A DNA stretch of 64,000 bases from assembly GCF_040833995.1 (NCBI RefSeq), contig NZ_CP162137.1, positions 2,774,001-2,838,000 of the forward strand. The letters run 5' to 3'. Positions 36,842-48,813 of the stretch are shown one piece after another. Both the position numbers and the translations under genes were made by a program. The DNA is from Leptospira sp. WS58.C1. Its GTDB lineage: Bacteria > Spirochaetota > Leptospiria > Leptospirales > Leptospiraceae. Position 1 is the stretch's first letter. Every line of letters starts with the position of its first letter. The notes beneath the pieces were generated by a model. The model made no database searches and was not told where the DNA came from. It saw only the letters and a list, made by a program, of their open reading frames with translations.

Positions 36842-38320
36842 TTATTTTTGTAATTCTGCGGATTTGTTTGCGAACTTTAAGTTATTCAAATCCTTGGGCT
36901 GGATAATATACCAGCCCACTAGTACTGCAGCCAAAGAAATTACGGAAACGAATAAAACTCCATAACTCGCTTTAGGAGCTTCTAATTTAGAAATTTCTCC
37001 TTCTTCGGAACTCATGTAAGCCAATATTCCCACTTTTACATAATAATATAATGCCAATGCGGAGTTCGCAATCCCTCCGATTAGCAACCACTTAGAGATC
37101 TGACCCGTTCCTTCCGCAATTTTTTGGAATAAGAAAAACTTCGCCCAAAATCCGCCCAAAGGAGGAATCCCTGCCAACGATAAGAAGAAAATGAAAAATG
37201 CAAAACTCGTCCAAGGTCTGGACTTTGCAAGCCCAGCAATGGATTCATACGTTACGTGGCGATTTCCTTCTTCCAGGAAAGAAAGAATAGAAAATGCTCC
37301 AAGGCTCATAAAAGAATATACGATCAAATAGAACAAGGCTTCTTCTTTTACGCCTAAAGTGATCCCAGCGACCACATAACCTGCGTGGGCGATCGAAGAA
37401 TATGCCAAAACTCTTTTTAAACTAGTTTGCTTTAAAGCCACGAAATTTCCGTACGTCATGGACATCAGGGCTAAAATCCCCATCACCCAGATCCATCCTC
37501 CTCCCGAAACGGAAATTGGAAATTTTGAAAATACGACTAATAATAATCCCATGGAAGCGGACTTGGATGCCGTAGCCATAAACCCTGTGACCGGCGTTAA
37601 AGCGCCTTCATAAGCATCCGGGGTCCAAGAATGATAAGGAAATAAAGCGATCTTAAATGAGATCCCGGTTAATAGGAGTAATAATCCGATTTTCGTAAAA
37701 TTAGAATCAAATCCGGAACTCACCAGCGGTTTCAAGGAATCTTGTAAATGAGTAGTGCCAGATCCTCCGAACAAGAATGCCATTCCGAAAAGGAAAAATC
37801 CCGTGGAAAAACTTCCTAAAAGAAAATATTTCAAACTAGCTTCTAAAGAGTAAACGTCGCTTCTCGCCATTCCTACCAGAACATACAAACATACGGACAT
37901 CAATTCCAATCCGACGAAGATGGTAACGGTGTCCGTTCCGGAAGTCATTAAGAACATCCCCACGACTGAAAAAAGAAGAAGAGGATAGAACTCAGGAAAT
38001 TCCATATTATGTTGTTCTAATACTCTTGGAGAAGCAAGGACGGTGCAGAATGCAGCTATCAAGTATAAAGCACCGAACCAGAATCCTAAGGTGGAAATTT
38101 CATAATGCCCCGAAAAATAGGACCCGATCCCCGGATTTGATTGAGAAACAAACAAGGAAAAGAATGCAGCAATCAAAATTAGACCGGAAGTAAATCTTAC
38201 GATCCTAAATTCAAATCCTTGAAAAAAGAACTGTAATCCAAGTAATAGGATCCCTCCTCCGGAAAGCACCAGGATGGGAAGTATAGAAATTAGATCGTTG
38301 GAATTTGGAATTAAATTCAT
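36842..38320 (-). CDS. nuoN: NADH-quinone oxidoreductase subunit N
   Basis: The 492-residue membrane subunit is one of the three antiporter-like proton-pumping subunits of complex I. It has about 14 hydrophobic helices and the conserved HSWTPDAYEGALTPVTGFMAT segment, with ISFKIALFPYH just before it, which carries the functional Lys. It ends the nuo operon. The start overlaps the nuoM stop by 4 nt. Confidence 0.96.
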   Translation of the reverse strand: MNLIPNSNDLISILPILVLSGGGILLLGLQFFFQGFEFRIVRFTSGLILIAAFFSLFVSQSNPGIGSYFSGHYEISTLGFWFGALYLIAAFCTVLASPRVLEQHNMEFPEFYPLLLFSVVGMFLMTSGTDTVTIFVGLELMSVCLYVLVGMARSDVYSLEASLKYFLLGSFSTGFFLFGMAFLFGGSGTTHLQDSLKPLVSSGFDSNFTKIGLLLLLTGISFKIALFPYHSWTPDAYEGALTPVTGFMATASKSASMGLLLVVFSKFPISVSGGGWIWVMGILALMSMTYGNFVALKQTSLKRVLAYSSIAHAGYVVAGITLGVKEEALFYLIVYSFMSLGAFSILSFLEEGNRHVTYESIAGLAKSRPWTSFAFFIFFLSLAGIPPLGGFWAKFFLFQKIAEGTGQISKWLLIGGIANSALALYYYVKVGILAYMSSEEGEISKLEAPKASYGVLFVSVISLAAVLVGWYIIQPKDLNNLKFANKSAELQK

Positions 38321-39966
38321 TCTTCCGCCTCTTGGGACACTGTCTTTTTACCCGGGATCCCTGTTCCCCTTCCGGATGTGATCCTATCCTCGTAACTAGG
38401 AGGTTCTGTGCCCAAGGTCCTATAATTTATAAATTTCTTCTTGGTGTTTTTCAAAGTGCCTTCTTGTTCCAAAAAGGCTCTTTCTTGTAGAGCTTGTTTA
38501 GACGTTAAGTTCAAGACCACTCTTGCACTAGGTTTCAGATAATCGAGTAGAATGTTCGGAAAAATCCCGGTGAATATTATAATTCCTGCAACTACAGAAA
38601 CTATAAACTTCTCCCGTCCGTTTAAAGGAGCCAAACCGGAAGATAACGAATTCGGCTCACCGAATAACAAGTTCCTTGCAAAGTATAACATATACCCGGC
38701 GGAAAAGATCACTGCAGATCCGGCCAGAAATCCGTAGATAAGACTGTATTTGAAAGTGCCGATTAAGACTAAAAACTCACCGACAAATCCGTTCGTTCCG
38801 GGTAATCCTGCGCTAGCGAATGCAGCAAGACCGATCGCGACGGCCAAGAACGGGGCTGATTTAGCAAGCCCTGAATAGTCCTTTAATTCGTTACTTCCCG
38901 TTCTTTCATGCAAAAATCCTAATATAAAGAACAAAAGCCCAGAAGTGAATCCATGATTCACCATTTGAAGCATTCCGCCGGCCACACCTTCTTCCGTAAG
39001 CGTCAAAACGCCTAAAATACAGAACCCCATATGAGAAAGGGAAGAGAATGCAACTAACCGTTTGCTATTCTTTTGGGTTAAAGCAACCAGGGCCCCATAA
39101 ACGATCCCGGCAACCGCAAGAGCGGTAAGTAAATTACGATATTCTAAAAATACCTGAGGGAAAAGCGGAATGGCCACCCGAATATACGCGAATAGTCCTA
39201 TCTTTAAAAGGATCCCGGCCAAATCCACACAACCTACGGTAGGAGCTTCTTCATGAACATCAGGCATCCAAGTATGAAAAGGGAATAAAGGAACTTTGAT
39301 CGCAAATGCGAAACTAAAACCGATAAATAACCAAAACTTAATATTCGCAGGAATAGAATTCAGGGAAACCACAGCCAATTCTTCCAGATCGAATGTGTGG
39401 GTATAATGATATAAGACCAGAATACTCGCTAACATGAACACTGATCCGGTAAACGAGAATACCAGATATTTCATAGCAGCCTTAATTCGCCCTTTCTCTC
39501 CCCAGATCCCCACCATCAAGGTAAAAGGCAAAACCATCCATTCCCAAAAAACATAGAATTGGATCAGGTTGACCGAAAGAAAAACTCCAATCACTCCTGT
39601 TTCGACCAAAAGAAGAAGTATAAAAAATTCCCTGATCCTATGTTTTACATTAGAAAAAGCGGATAAAGCGGAAAGGAAGAATAGAAACGCGGACATCGTA
39701 ACCAATAATAAGGAGAATCCGTCGATCGCTATATGGTAGTCCAACCCTCCCGACTGTAATTCCAGGAAGTTCCAAATACGATGAGTAAATTGAAAGCCGC
39801 TATCTCCTTTCAAGAATTCCAAAAAAAGAGGGACGGTCATCGCAAAAACTCCAAGAGTTATAATCGAAGACCAAAGTCGGATCCATTTTTCGCTTTTAAA
39901 AAAGAATAAGAAAGGGATCCCTAAAACGGGCAAAAATAATAGAATGCTTAAATAGTACTGGGGCAC
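38317..39966 (-). CDS. nuoM: NADH-quinone oxidoreductase subunit M
   Basis: The 549-residue antiporter-like subunit has the conserved KVPLFPFHTWMPDVHEEAPT segment and a downstream LVAFSSLSHMGFC. The C-terminal tail of about 40 residues beyond the last helix is polar and longer than in E. coli. It starts directly beside the nuoL stop. It takes part in proton translocation. Confidence 0.96.
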   Translation of the reverse strand: MPQYYLSILLFLPVLGIPFLFFFKSEKWIRLWSSIITLGVFAMTVPLFLEFLKGDSGFQFTHRIWNFLELQSGGLDYHIAIDGFSLLLVTMSAFLFFLSALSAFSNVKHRIREFFILLLLVETGVIGVFLSVNLIQFYVFWEWMVLPFTLMVGIWGEKGRIKAAMKYLVFSFTGSVFMLASILVLYHYTHTFDLEELAVVSLNSIPANIKFWLFIGFSFAFAIKVPLFPFHTWMPDVHEEAPTVGCVDLAGILLKIGLFAYIRVAIPLFPQVFLEYRNLLTALAVAGIVYGALVALTQKNSKRLVAFSSLSHMGFCILGVLTLTEEGVAGGMLQMVNHGFTSGLLFFILGFLHERTGSNELKDYSGLAKSAPFLAVAIGLAAFASAGLPGTNGFVGEFLVLIGTFKYSLIYGFLAGSAVIFSAGYMLYFARNLLFGEPNSLSSGLAPLNGREKFIVSVVAGIIIFTGIFPNILLDYLKPSARVVLNLTSKQALQERAFLEQEGTLKNTKKKFINYRTLGTEPPSYEDRITSGRGTGIPGKKTVSQEAEE

Positions 39967-41898
39967 TTAGATTCCCCTCCATAAGAAAACGGACAAGATC
40001 AAGACGGTCCCTAAGACGATTAGAAAAGCGTAATCTACGACGGTCCCGGTTTGGAGCCTGCGTAGTAATGCGGATATACCCCCGGAAATTTTTCCCGTTC
40101 CGGTCAAAACTCTATCGATCAAACGTTTCTCTATCACTTCCGATAAAAATTCGGATAAGGCTGAGATCGGTCCGATCAAAACGTTTTTGAAAATTTCATC
40201 TATGAAGTACTTGTTTGCTGGAAGAATTCTCCAGCCTGTATAAGAGGATTCATCCAAGGGCAACTTCTCCTTTTTGCCGAAAAAGAACCAATAGATCCCG
40301 ACTCCAAGAAAGATCGCTCCTAAAGAAAATCCGGCCAGTAGGAGTTCCAACTCATGACTTAAATGATGTACTTCTGCAGGTCCCCTTTGCTGAGAGGAAT
40401 ACAATAATCCTTTTGCAAAAATGGGTGAGAAATATTTCTCCAAGAAATCGATCCCCCCTCCTAAGGATTCCGGAACCAATAAATATCCGGAAAATGCGGC
40501 GCCCAATGCTAAGATCACCAATGGCAAAGTCATTGTCCAAGGGGACTCGTGCGGATGCACATTATGAGAGATCCTGGATTTACCCGTAAACGCCAAGAAC
40601 GTTAGGCGGAACATATAAAATGTGGTTAAAAAAGCCGTCGCTATTCCCATTCCGAAAAATACCGGATGGAAATAGAATGCTTTTTCTAAAATGAGATCTT
40701 TGGAGAAAAATCCGCTGAATGGTGGGGCTCCTACGATCGCCAAGGTTCCTAAAAGGAAGGTCCACCAAGTGATCTTCATCTGGGATTTGAGACCTCCCAT
40801 TCTTCTCAAATCCTGTTCGTCGGACAATCCATGGATCACGGAACCTGAACCCAAAAAGAGAAGAGCCTTAAAAAATGCATGGGTCAGTAAATGGAAAAGT
40901 CCAGCCACATACGCTCCGGTTCCCATTGCTACAAACATATAGCCCAACTGAGAAACAGTAGAATAAGCTAAAACTTTTTTGATATCGTTTTGGTAAACAC
41001 CGATGGTCGCCGCAAAAAAAGCGGTGAACGTTCCGATACAAACGATCCAAAAACCTACTTTAGGAACTAAGATAAAAATAAAATTCAATCTTGCGATCAA
41101 GAAGAGCCCTGCAGTCACCATTGTTGCCGCATGGATCAGAGCGGAAACAGGAGTCGGTCCAGCCATCGCATCCGGTAACCAAACATGGAATGGGAACTGA
41201 GCGGATTTACCCATTGCGCCGATAAAAAAACAGATCGCTACAAAAGGAAGAGCATTCAGCAAAAACTTTGCCTGGGGCAAGGATTCAGAAATCGTAATAA
41301 AGGAAACGGAACCCGCAAGCCAATACGTAAGAGCAATCCCACCGATCATTGCCAAGTCGGCGATCCGATTGGTGACAAATGCCTTGATACTAGCTTGTGC
41401 CGCATTCTCCTTATGAGTATCGAATCCGATCAAAAGATAAGAACAAAGTCCCACACCTTCCCAACCGAAAAATAGGACCACTAAGTTTTCCGCTAAAACC
41501 AAATGGAGCATGAAGAATACGAATAAGTTCAGATAGGAAAAAAATCTGCCGATCCCAGGATTTCCTTTCATGTATCCGATGGAATAGAGATGGATCAAAC
41601 TGCCGATCCCGGTAATGATCAACGCCATAAAAAGGGAAAGTTGATCTACTTGGTAAGCAAGGTCCGCTTTAAAATTCCCGACATTCACCCAATTGAATAA
41701 GGTCACAATTTGAGCGTCTTGCCTTTCCATTGGATGAAATTGCAAATAAGCGAATACGCTAGCTCCGAAAGATACAAAAGACAGTAAGGTCCCGATCGGA
41801 CCGGAAAAACCCTTCCAATATCTTCCGAATAATGCGTTTAATACGGATCCAAGAAGAGGAGAAAGAGCCAGAATGGATATAAGGATTTCCCAACTCAT
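39967..41898 (-). CDS. nuoL: NADH-quinone oxidoreductase subunit L
   Basis: The 643-residue subunit has [17 protein letters not shown] and [27 protein letters not shown], the hallmark of NuoL, and a C-terminal region with the long lateral helix that braces the membrane arm (about residues 560-600) and an anchor helix at the end. It is the distal proton pump. It starts 4 nt after nuoK. Confidence 0.97.
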   Translation of the reverse strand: MSWEILISILALSPLLGSVLNALFGRYWKGFSGPIGTLLSFVSFGASVFAYLQFHPMERQDAQIVTLFNWVNVGNFKADLAYQVDQLSLFMALIITGIGSLIHLYSIGYMKGNPGIGRFFSYLNLFVFFMLHLVLAENLVVLFFGWEGVGLCSYLLIGFDTHKENAAQASIKAFVTNRIADLAMIGGIALTYWLAGSVSFITISESLPQAKFLLNALPFVAICFFIGAMGKSAQFPFHVWLPDAMAGPTPVSALIHAATMVTAGLFLIARLNFIFILVPKVGFWIVCIGTFTAFFAATIGVYQNDIKKVLAYSTVSQLGYMFVAMGTGAYVAGLFHLLTHAFFKALLFLGSGSVIHGLSDEQDLRRMGGLKSQMKITWWTFLLGTLAIVGAPPFSGFFSKDLILEKAFYFHPVFFGMGIATAFLTTFYMFRLTFLAFTGKSRISHNVHPHESPWTMTLPLVILALGAAFSGYLLVPESLGGGIDFLEKYFSPIFAKGLLYSSQQRGPAEVHHLSHELELLLAGFSLGAIFLGVGIYWFFFGKKEKLPLDESSYTGWRILPANKYFIDEIFKNVLIGPISALSEFLSEVIEKRLIDRVLTGTGKISGGISALLRRLQTGTVVDYAFLIVLGTVLILSVFLWRGI

Positions 41899-41902
41899 CG
41901 CA

Positions 41903-42238
41903 TTACCATTTCATTAAATTCATTTCGTCTACGAAACTTGTCTTTTTCTTCCTGTGAATAGCAACCACCAAGGCCAAACCGATCGCTGCTTCTACGGCCG
42001 CGATTGCCATCACAAAAAACACAACCACTTCGCCCTGGACCTGATGAAGCGATTTGGAAAAAACGACAAATACCAAATTTACGGAGTTCAACATGAGTTC
42101 TATACTCATAAAAATGACTACCGCACTTCTTCTGAATAAAACCCCGGCAACACCGATGGAGAAAATAATACAGGCAAGGATCAGCAGATATTCTACGGGA
42201 ATTCCCGCGAGAGTTGGTTTCAGAATTCCCGGATTCAT
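41903..42238 (-). CDS. nuoK: NADH-quinone oxidoreductase subunit K
   Basis: This 111-residue subunit has three helices. The second and third carry [15 protein letters not shown] and [20 protein letters not shown], with the two membrane glutamates typical of NuoK in the proton path. It overlaps the nuoJ stop by 4 nt. Confidence 0.96.
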   Translation of the reverse strand: MNPGILKPTLAGIPVEYLLILACIIFSIGVAGVLFRRSAVVIFMSIELMLNSVNLVFVVFSKSLHQVQGEVVVFFVMAIAAVEAAIGLALVVAIHRKKKTSFVDEMNLMKW

Positions 42239-42846
42239 TTTTCCCCTTCTTCCAATTTTTTACCTAAATTCTTTTTTCCTAATATAACTGCACCGAGTAC
42301 GGCAGCCAAAAGGAGAATGGAAACTATTTCAAAAGGAAGAAGGTAATCCAAGAACATGGAACTTCCCACCGCAGCGGTATTTCCTTCCGCGACCACTCCC
42401 GCCCTACCTTCTTCAGATTTGGACAAGGTATATTGATACGTACCTGACTCAGAGTATCCTTTTGGAGAAGCTTCCGAATTCGGAATACCTTCTTTCACTG
42501 ATTGGATCAGCACAATTGCGAGTAAGACAACTACGGAAAGTACCAAAACTTTTTTGATAGGATTGTTCCAGAGCTTTGTAATCCCTTCTTCATTTAAGGA
42601 AAGAAGCATTAGAACGAAAACCACCAACACCATGATGGCACCTGCGTAGACCAAAACCTGCATGGTGGCCACAAAAACAGAACCGATGACCGCGTAAATA
42701 CCGGCTAACGCGAAAAAGGAGAGCACAAGCAAAACCGCAGAGCTGATCGGATTCGGATGAAAAACGACCCCTAATGCTCCCGCAACCAATACTCCGCTAA
42801 AAACGAAAAAGAGTAGAAGACCCGGATTGTCGAATATTCCTACCAT
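42235..42846 (-). CDS. nuoJ: NADH-quinone oxidoreductase subunit J
   Basis: The protein (203 residues from the chosen start) has about five helices, with [34 protein letters not shown], the central NuoJ helix pair. The ATG at 42846 is chosen because it gives a normal N-terminus (MVGIFDNP). The frame extends 20 residues upstream inside nuoH to 42906, which is unlikely. It overlaps nuoH by 7 nt. Confidence 0.92.
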   Translation of the reverse strand: MVGIFDNPGLLLFFVFSGVLVAGALGVVFHPNPISSAVLLVLSFFALAGIYAVIGSVFVATMQVLVYAGAIMVLVVFVLMLLSLNEEGITKLWNNPIKKVLVLSVVVLLAIVLIQSVKEGIPNSEASPKGYSESGTYQYTLSKSEEGRAGVVAEGNTAAVGSSMFLDYLLPFEIVSILLLAAVLGAVILGKKNLGKKLEEGEK

Positions 42847-43898
42847 TTCCAGAAACCGTCCAAACCTACATAAACGCTTGCGACGATTATATTCGCCACA
42901 GCCCAAGGGATCATTTTTTTCCAGCCGATCGTCATTAACTGATCGTATCTGAATCTAGGCAGAGTCCATCTCACCCACATGAATAAAAATGCGAAGAATA
43001 AAACCTTAAGAGTAAAAAACCCGAGTCCCGCCCAAGCCTGCCAAATCGAACCGTTTAACCAACCGAACGGAAGATGATATCCGCCGAAAAATAGGATGGT
43101 GACCACGCAGCTCATAGTGATCATATTCATATATTCCGCAATGAAGAATAACGCGAATTTGAATGCACCGTATTCCGTGTGAAACCCGACCACTAATTCG
43201 GATTCCGCTTCCGCCAAATCGAAAGGAAGTCGATTCGTTTCGGCAAACATCGCCACTACAAAAACGAAAAACGCAATAAAGCCCGGAAGTTTAAAAATAT
43301 TCCAAAGACCGATCTGCGCGTCATTGATATCCGTGAGCCGCAAAGAACCGGTCAAGATCACGATAGAAGCCACAGAAAGACCTAAAGGTAATTCATAACT
43401 GATCATTTGAGCCGTAGCCCGGATCCCGCCGATCAAAGAATATTTATTATTACTGGACCAGCCTGCAAGAATGATCCCGTAAACCGAAAGACTAGAGATC
43501 GCGAATAAGAACAAGATCCCGGTATCCGGATTTGCGATCTGCAAATCCAAGTATGGAGAACCGACCTCTTTTGCAAGCCAGTCGGGCAAAAGAACTGTCC
43601 CCCCCAAAGGAACCACTGCCCAAGCCATGATCGCACAGGTCATGGAGATCGCCGGAGCGATCAAATACATGACTTTGTTCACATTTTTAGGAAAGATCTC
43701 TTCCTTTGTTAAAAATTTGATCCCATCCGCCAAAGGTTGTAATAAACCGAGAGGACCCGCACGGTTCGGACCTTTTCTATCTTGGATGAATCCGGCTACT
43801 TTACGTTCTGCTAATGTATAATATGCACAAGCAGTGATAAACACTAGGAAAAAAAGCGCACTTTTTAACAACCAGAGTAGAATTACATTCCAATCCAT
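42840..43898 (-). CDS. nuoH: NADH-quinone oxidoreductase subunit H
   Basis: The 352-residue subunit sits at the junction of the two arms and forms part of the quinone tunnel. It contains [19 protein letters not shown] near the start and [15 protein letters not shown], which carries the acidic residues next to the quinone channel. The gene begins 3 nt after nuoF with no nuoG in between and overlaps nuoJ, leaving no room for nuoI. Confidence 0.97.
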   Translation of the reverse strand: MDWNVILLWLLKSALFFLVFITACAYYTLAERKVAGFIQDRKGPNRAGPLGLLQPLADGIKFLTKEEIFPKNVNKVMYLIAPAISMTCAIMAWAVVPLGGTVLLPDWLAKEVGSPYLDLQIANPDTGILFLFAISSLSVYGIILAGWSSNNKYSLIGGIRATAQMISYELPLGLSVASIVILTGSLRLTDINDAQIGLWNIFKLPGFIAFFVFVVAMFAETNRLPFDLAEAESELVVGFHTEYGAFKFALFFIAEYMNMITMSCVVTILFFGGYHLPFGWLNGSIWQAWAGLGFFTLKVLFFAFLFMWVRWTLPRFRYDQLMTIGWKKMIPWAVANIIVASVYVGLDGFWKW

Positions 43899-43901
43899 GG
43901 T

Positions 43902-45197
43902 TCAGACTCCCGTCTGTGCAGGTATTTGTTCTTCTTTGCCTGCTTTGTCTTTTAATCTGGCTTCGAATTCATGTCTGAACTTTAAGATTGTAGGTCGGAC
44001 CGCACCCACACATGCATCGGATAGAGGACAAATGGTAGTTCCGCCTTCCATATTTCGAGATAAAGAAAGAATAAGTTCCAAGTCCGCACTTGTTCCTTCT
44101 CCTTCTCTGATCTTATGTAGGAGGTCCCTCACCCAGTGGGTACCTTCTCGACAAGGAGTACATTGCCCGCAGGACTCATGGGCGTAGAATCTAGCAAATC
44201 GATACGTTGTCTCCACGAGATCCGTGCCTTCTCCGATCACGATAACCGCTCCGGAACCGAGCATAGTTTTATGAGCCGCCATAGATTCGAAATCCATGTT
44301 TGCGGTTTTACATTCTTCCGCAGTTAGGATCGGAACGGAAGAACCTCCCGGGATCACCGCTTTTAAAGGTTTATCGTCCAACATTCCGCCGCAAAGATCA
44401 TTAATTAATTCTAATAAAGGAGTTCCTAATTCTATCTCGTAAACTCCGGGTCTTTTTACATGACCTGAAACAGAGAACAAACGAGTACCCGGGGACTTTT
44501 CGGTCCCGATCTTAGAATACCAATCAGCACCCTTATCCAAAATATGAGGAACTGTGGAAAAAGTTTCCACGTTATTCACCACAGTAGGACAGCGATATAG
44601 ACCGGAAACCGCCGGAAACGGAGGTTTTAATCTAGGATGACCCCTACGACCTTCCAACGAATTGATGAGTGCGGTCTCTTCTCCGCAAATATAAGCACCG
44701 GCTCCTGCATACAATACCAGATCGAAATCGAATCCGCTTCCTAGGATATTTTTTCCAAGATATCCTTTTGTATAAGCTTCGTCGATCGCCTTCTGCATGG
44801 AGTCGATCCCTTTGTTGAACTCTCCACGGATATAAAAAAATCCTTTGTTGGCACCGATCGCTTTCGCACCGATCACCATTCCCTCGATGATCTGGTGAGG
44901 AAGGTTTTCGATCAGTTTACGGTCTTTGAATGTTCCGGGTTCTCCCTCGTCCGCATTACAGATCAAATATTTGGGCTTCGGAATATCCTTAGGAATAAAG
45001 GACCATTTGAGCCCCGTAGGGAATCCCGCTCCCCCTCTTCCTCTTAAGCCCGATTTTTTAACGATCTCTATAATTTCATCCGGCGCCAAGCTTAAGGCTT
45101 TTTTCATTCCGTCATAGCCATGGACCGATTCGTAAAATTCCAATTCGTTAGAACGGGGATCGTCTATAAATTTTGTGAGGATCTTCATTTCTGCCAT
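43902..45197 (-). CDS. nuoF: NADH-quinone oxidoreductase subunit F (NADH- and FMN-binding)
   Basis: The 431-residue subunit accepts NADH. It has the FMN/NADH segment [13 protein letters not shown], the [17 protein letters not shown] stretch and the N3 cluster motif [12 protein letters not shown] with a later single Cys ([10 protein letters not shown]). The length is normal. In most complex I operons nuoG follows directly; here nuoH starts 3 nt downstream. Confidence 0.97.
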   Translation of the reverse strand: MAEMKILTKFIDDPRSNELEFYESVHGYDGMKKALSLAPDEIIEIVKKSGLRGRGGAGFPTGLKWSFIPKDIPKPKYLICNADEGEPGTFKDRKLIENLPHQIIEGMVIGAKAIGANKGFFYIRGEFNKGIDSMQKAIDEAYTKGYLGKNILGSGFDFDLVLYAGAGAYICGEETALINSLEGRRGHPRLKPPFPAVSGLYRCPTVVNNVETFSTVPHILDKGADWYSKIGTEKSPGTRLFSVSGHVKRPGVYEIELGTPLLELINDLCGGMLDDKPLKAVIPGGSSVPILTAEECKTANMDFESMAAHKTMLGSGAVIVIGEGTDLVETTYRFARFYAHESCGQCTPCREGTHWVRDLLHKIREGEGTSADLELILSLSRNMEGGTTICPLSDACVGAVRPTILKFRHEFEARLKDKAGKEEQIPAQTGV

Positions 45198-45208
45198 AAC
45201 GTTTCCCC

Positions 45209-45687
<479 letters not shown>

Positions 45688-45688
<1 letters not shown>

Positions 45689-46911
45689 CAGCAGTCCAGC
45701 TCCCCTGCGATCACATTCATGGAACTCATGGTAGCGACCGTATCCGCAAGAAGTGAACCTTTTACTAATTCGGGAAAAGACTGATAAAACCAGAAACAAG
45801 GTCTACGCACATGCACTCTCCAAGGGGACTTCTCCCCTTCGGAAACGATATAAAACCCGAGCTCGCCGTTTGCGGCCTCGGTCGCCATATAATATTCTCC
45901 CTTAGGGACCTTGATCCCGTGCATAATCAATTTGAAATGGTAGATCAACTCTTCCATATTCTTATAAACCTTACTTTTATCAGGAAGATAGATATGAGGC
46001 ATGTCAGCGTGGTGAGCGCCTGTCGGAAGACCGTTGATGAGCTGTTCTACGATACGAAGAGATTGTCTCATCTCCTCCATACGCACAAGAGTCCTATGAA
46101 GAACGGAACCGTCCTCTCCCACAGGAATATCGAAATCCACCTTATCATAGAACATATAAGGATCGTCCTTACGAATATCCCATGGAACTCCGGCGGCTCT
46201 CAAGTTTGGACCGGAATAACCGTAAGAGATCGCATTTTCCGCCGAGATACCTCCCACTCCTTCCGTTCTATCTATAAAAATCCGATTATTTACGAGTAAA
46301 GATTGGAACTCTTCGATCGCAGGTCGAAGTCCCTTGATGATGGTTTTTACATCTTTTTCGAACTCGGGATAAATATCTTTTTCGAGTCCGCCCACTCTAC
46401 AGAATGTAGTAGTAAGTCTGGCACCCGTTAGTTTTTCCAAGACCTGATAAATATTTTCTCTATGATGGAATAAGTGTAACATCCCGGAGAATGCACCCAG
46501 ATCCACACCCAAGATACCGTTACAGATAATATGGTCCATCACTCTGGAAAGTTCGGAGACGATCATTCGAACGTACGTCACCTTGTCCGGAACTTCTATC
46601 TGAAGCATTTTTTCGACGGTCAGGATCCATCCGATATTATTCAAAGGAGTGGATACGTAATTCATCCTATCTGTACAAACTAAGAACTGATTATAAGTAT
46701 AACGTTCTCCTAATTTTTCGAAACTGCGATGCACATAGCCGATCACGGATTCCGCATCCACAACTCTTTCCCCGTCTAGTTGGATCACATTCTGCAAAAT
46801 ACCGTGAGTAGAAGGGTGAGAAGGTCCCAAGTTCACGAGCAGATGTCCTTCCGGGAGTTTTTTCTGTTTGAGGCTGAAATGTTCCGCGGTTTTTTCGTAC
46901 ATCGCTGCCAT
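45688..46911 (-). CDS. nuoD: NADH-quinone oxidoreductase subunit D
   Basis: The 407-residue 49-kDa-type subunit has [20 protein letters not shown] near residue 27, [14 protein letters not shown] [12 protein letters not shown], and the C-terminal end VIAGELDC. It lines the quinone site near cluster N2. It starts 3 nt after nuoC. Confidence 0.97.
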
Positions 46912-46914
46912 AAC

Positions 46915-47436
46915 TTAAGCCTCCATATCCTCTTTTAGGTGGATGGTGAGAAGGTCCTCTACCAGATAATCCTGACCGAAACCTTCCAAAGGATAATCTT
47001 TTCTTAATGGATGACCTTGGAAATTATCAGGCATGATAAGACGATCCATTCTGGGATGGCCGGCAAAACGGATCCCGAATAGATCGTAAACTTCTCTCTC
47101 AGGCCAGTTGGCACCTTTGAAAATGTTTATGATACTTGGGACTTCTTCGTCTTCTTCCAATGCGACACGAAACTGCACTCTTGTGGAGGATTTGTTTCCG
47201 GAGCGGAGAAGGTAACAGACTTCGAATCTTGGAGTTTTTTTTCCCAGCCAATCGATCGCAGTCAGATCGTTCAGATAATTCAGTTCGATCCCTGGCGCCG
47301 TTTTTAAAGCGGAAAGAACAGGGACAATCCCTTCCGGCTTTAAAAAGAATGTAGGAAGATTCGTGATGATCTCCTCTTCCTTGGAGATAAAATGAGAAAA
47401 CTTGTCTTTTAGGAAACTCTGAATTGTTTCTTTCAT
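46915..47436 (-). CDS. nuoC: NADH-quinone oxidoreductase subunit C
   Basis: This 173-residue 30-kDa-type subunit has [19 protein letters not shown] and [12 protein letters not shown], the signature of NuoC. It overlaps nuoB by 4 nt. It is separate from nuoD, unlike the E. coli nuoCD fusion. Confidence 0.97.
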   Translation of the reverse strand: MKETIQSFLKDKFSHFISKEEEIITNLPTFFLKPEGIVPVLSALKTAPGIELNYLNDLTAIDWLGKKTPRFEVCYLLRSGNKSSTRVQFRVALEEDEEVPSIINIFKGANWPEREVYDLFGIRFAGHPRMDRLIMPDNFQGHPLRKDYPLEGFGQDYLVEDLLTIHLKEDMEA

Positions 47437-47993
47437 CGGACGACCAGGGGTTTGTTTCTTTCGTTCATTTCCCGGATCTTATCCATTACTTCCTGTCTTC
47501 TGGCTTCTAGCCCTTGGGTTTTTACCTTTTCCTGGAGTTTTATCACAGCGTCCAAAAGTGCTTCCGGTCTAGGAGGGCAACCCGGAACATAAAGATCCAC
47601 AGGAAGTATCCTATCGATTCCCTGCAAAACCGAGTACGCATGGAACATTCCTCCGGAAGAAGCACAGGCCCCGTAGCTGATCACAAATTTTGGTTCGGCC
47701 AATTGATCGTAAATTTCGCGAAGCACCGGAGCCATTTTATAAGTGATGGTCCCGAGGACTAGGATCATGTCTGCCTGTCTAGGAGAGAAGGAAGGCCTTT
47801 CCGCTCCAAACCTGGCGATATCATAATCCGCACAGGAGGTACTCATGTACTCGATCCCGCAACATGCGGTCGCGAATGGATAAGGCCATAAGGAGTAACT
47901 TCTTCCCCAATTGATGACTGAATCCACAGTCGCAATTTGGAAGGAATCTCCGTAAGACGATCCGGGTTGAGCGAGTTGTTCGTTTAATCCCAT
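47433..47993 (-). CDS. nuoB: NADH-quinone oxidoreductase subunit B
   Basis: The 186-residue subunit carries the N2 [4Fe-4S] cluster, with the tandem cysteines in TACCGIEYM, a Cys in GACASSGG and one in [10 protein letters not shown]. It overlaps nuoA by 10 nt. Confidence 0.97.
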   Translation of the reverse strand: MGLNEQLAQPGSSYGDSFQIATVDSVINWGRSYSLWPYPFATACCGIEYMSTSCADYDIARFGAERPSFSPRQADMILVLGTITYKMAPVLREIYDQLAEPKFVISYGACASSGGMFHAYSVLQGIDRILPVDLYVPGCPPRPEALLDAVIKLQEKVKTQGLEARRQEVMDKIREMNERNKPLVVR

Positions 47994-48361
47994 TCTAAGG
48001 CCCCCTTCTTCCGAATATAATACAGTCCAACCACGAGGGTGAAAATAAAAACAAACATCTCAATTAAGAGAAAATTCCCCAACCCTGCCTCTTTGAATGA
48101 TTTTAAATTCACGGCATAAGGAAAAAGAAAGATCGCTTCTATATCGAAAAGTATAAATAGAACTGCAACCAGGTAAAACTTGATATTAAACAAACCCTTT
48201 GCATCACCGTAATACGGTACCCCGCACTCGAAAGTGTCGTGAGGTTTGGATTTTTTTTTGGGGTTTAGGAGGAATGCGAGCCCGAGTATGAGGGCAGAGA
48301 ACCCTACTCCCAGGAGGAATTGAATCAGCAGGGGGCCTAGATGGTCCGGCGAACTTCCCAT
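47984..48361 (-). CDS. nuoA: NADH-quinone oxidoreductase subunit A
   Basis: This 125-residue subunit has three helices, the conserved loop [16 protein letters not shown] with its Cys, and [12 protein letters not shown]. It is the first gene of the nuo operon, with AGAAG before the ATG. Confidence 0.96.
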   Translation of the reverse strand: MGSSPDHLGPLLIQFLLGVGFSALILGLAFLLNPKKKSKPHDTFECGVPYYGDAKGLFNIKFYLVAVLFILFDIEAIFLFPYAVNLKSFKEAGLGNFLLIEMFVFIFTLVVGLYYIRKKGALEWD

Positions 48362-48372
48362 ATTTAACTTCT

Positions 48373-48400
48373 ATCAAACTCGATTACTCGCCTATGTCAA
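48373..48400 (-). promoter_or_regulatory. nuoA: Possible nuo operon promoter
   Basis: On the minus strand TTGACA (48400-48395) is followed after 16 nt by TTTGAT (48378-48373), a fair sigma70-type match. It lies so close to the nuoA ATG at 48361 that the transcript would have almost no leader, which weakens the call. Confidence 0.35.
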
Positions 48401-48508
48401 TCTAAAATCCCGAACGAGGCCTTTACAAGAGGTCGGAAGACCGGATTCTATCATTTTAGAATTTTACAATTCTCCTGTTTTCGAAATGAGAACGTTTTTC
48501 AATACCAT

Positions 48509-48735
48509 GGCAAAAAGCAGAACGAGTGTTCTATCCTCGCACAAGAACTTTACGTTTTTGTAAACTAATGCTTTCGCACAGAGATCACTGAGGACACGGA
48601 GTTTTGTATAATTTTATATTAACAAACCCACCTCTGCGATCTCCGTGAACTCTGTGCGCCAAAAAATTCAGACATTTTATCCAACGATAGCCGAAAACTT
48701 TGGACTACGAACAGAACAGTCGTTCTAGTTTTGCC
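48509..48735. repeat. Nested palindromic element in the nuoA-maoC gap
   Basis: Between nuoA and the MaoC gene, 450 bp have no gene. Outer arms GGCAAAAAGCAGAACGAGTG... (48509-48532) and its imperfect complement ending in TTTTGCC (48713-48735) each contain a 14-bp palindrome of form AGAAC-N4-GTTCT (48519-48532 and 48713-48726). Inner arms (48575-48601 and 48631-48658, starting and ending CGCACAGAG/CTCTGTGCG) form a second, imperfect inverted repeat. The remainder of the gap holds AGAATT-ttac-AATTCT at 48458-48473 and nothing else recognisable. A mobile or structural repeat is likely. Confidence 0.6.
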
Positions 48736-48813
48736 CAAAAAGTTGGTGACAAAACTATTTAAGGAACCAGGATATTGGACATATAGATCCAGCATTGGCA
48801 GGAATAAAATCAA

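Noticed and set aside
42847..42906. Longer NuoJ start inside nuoH
   Set aside because: The extension is highly basic ([11 protein letters not shown]) and lies within nuoH; the ATG at 42846 gives a normal NuoJ.
45689..45799. Longer NuoE start inside nuoD
   Set aside because: It adds a basic, Cys-containing tail unlike NuoE; the ATG at 45688 overlaps the nuoD stop as in the other nuo junctions.
48619..48813. A 64-codon minus-strand frame upstream of the MaoC gene
   Set aside because: It runs through the nested inverted repeats, has no ribosome site and shows no recognisable domain; the repeats explain the open frame.
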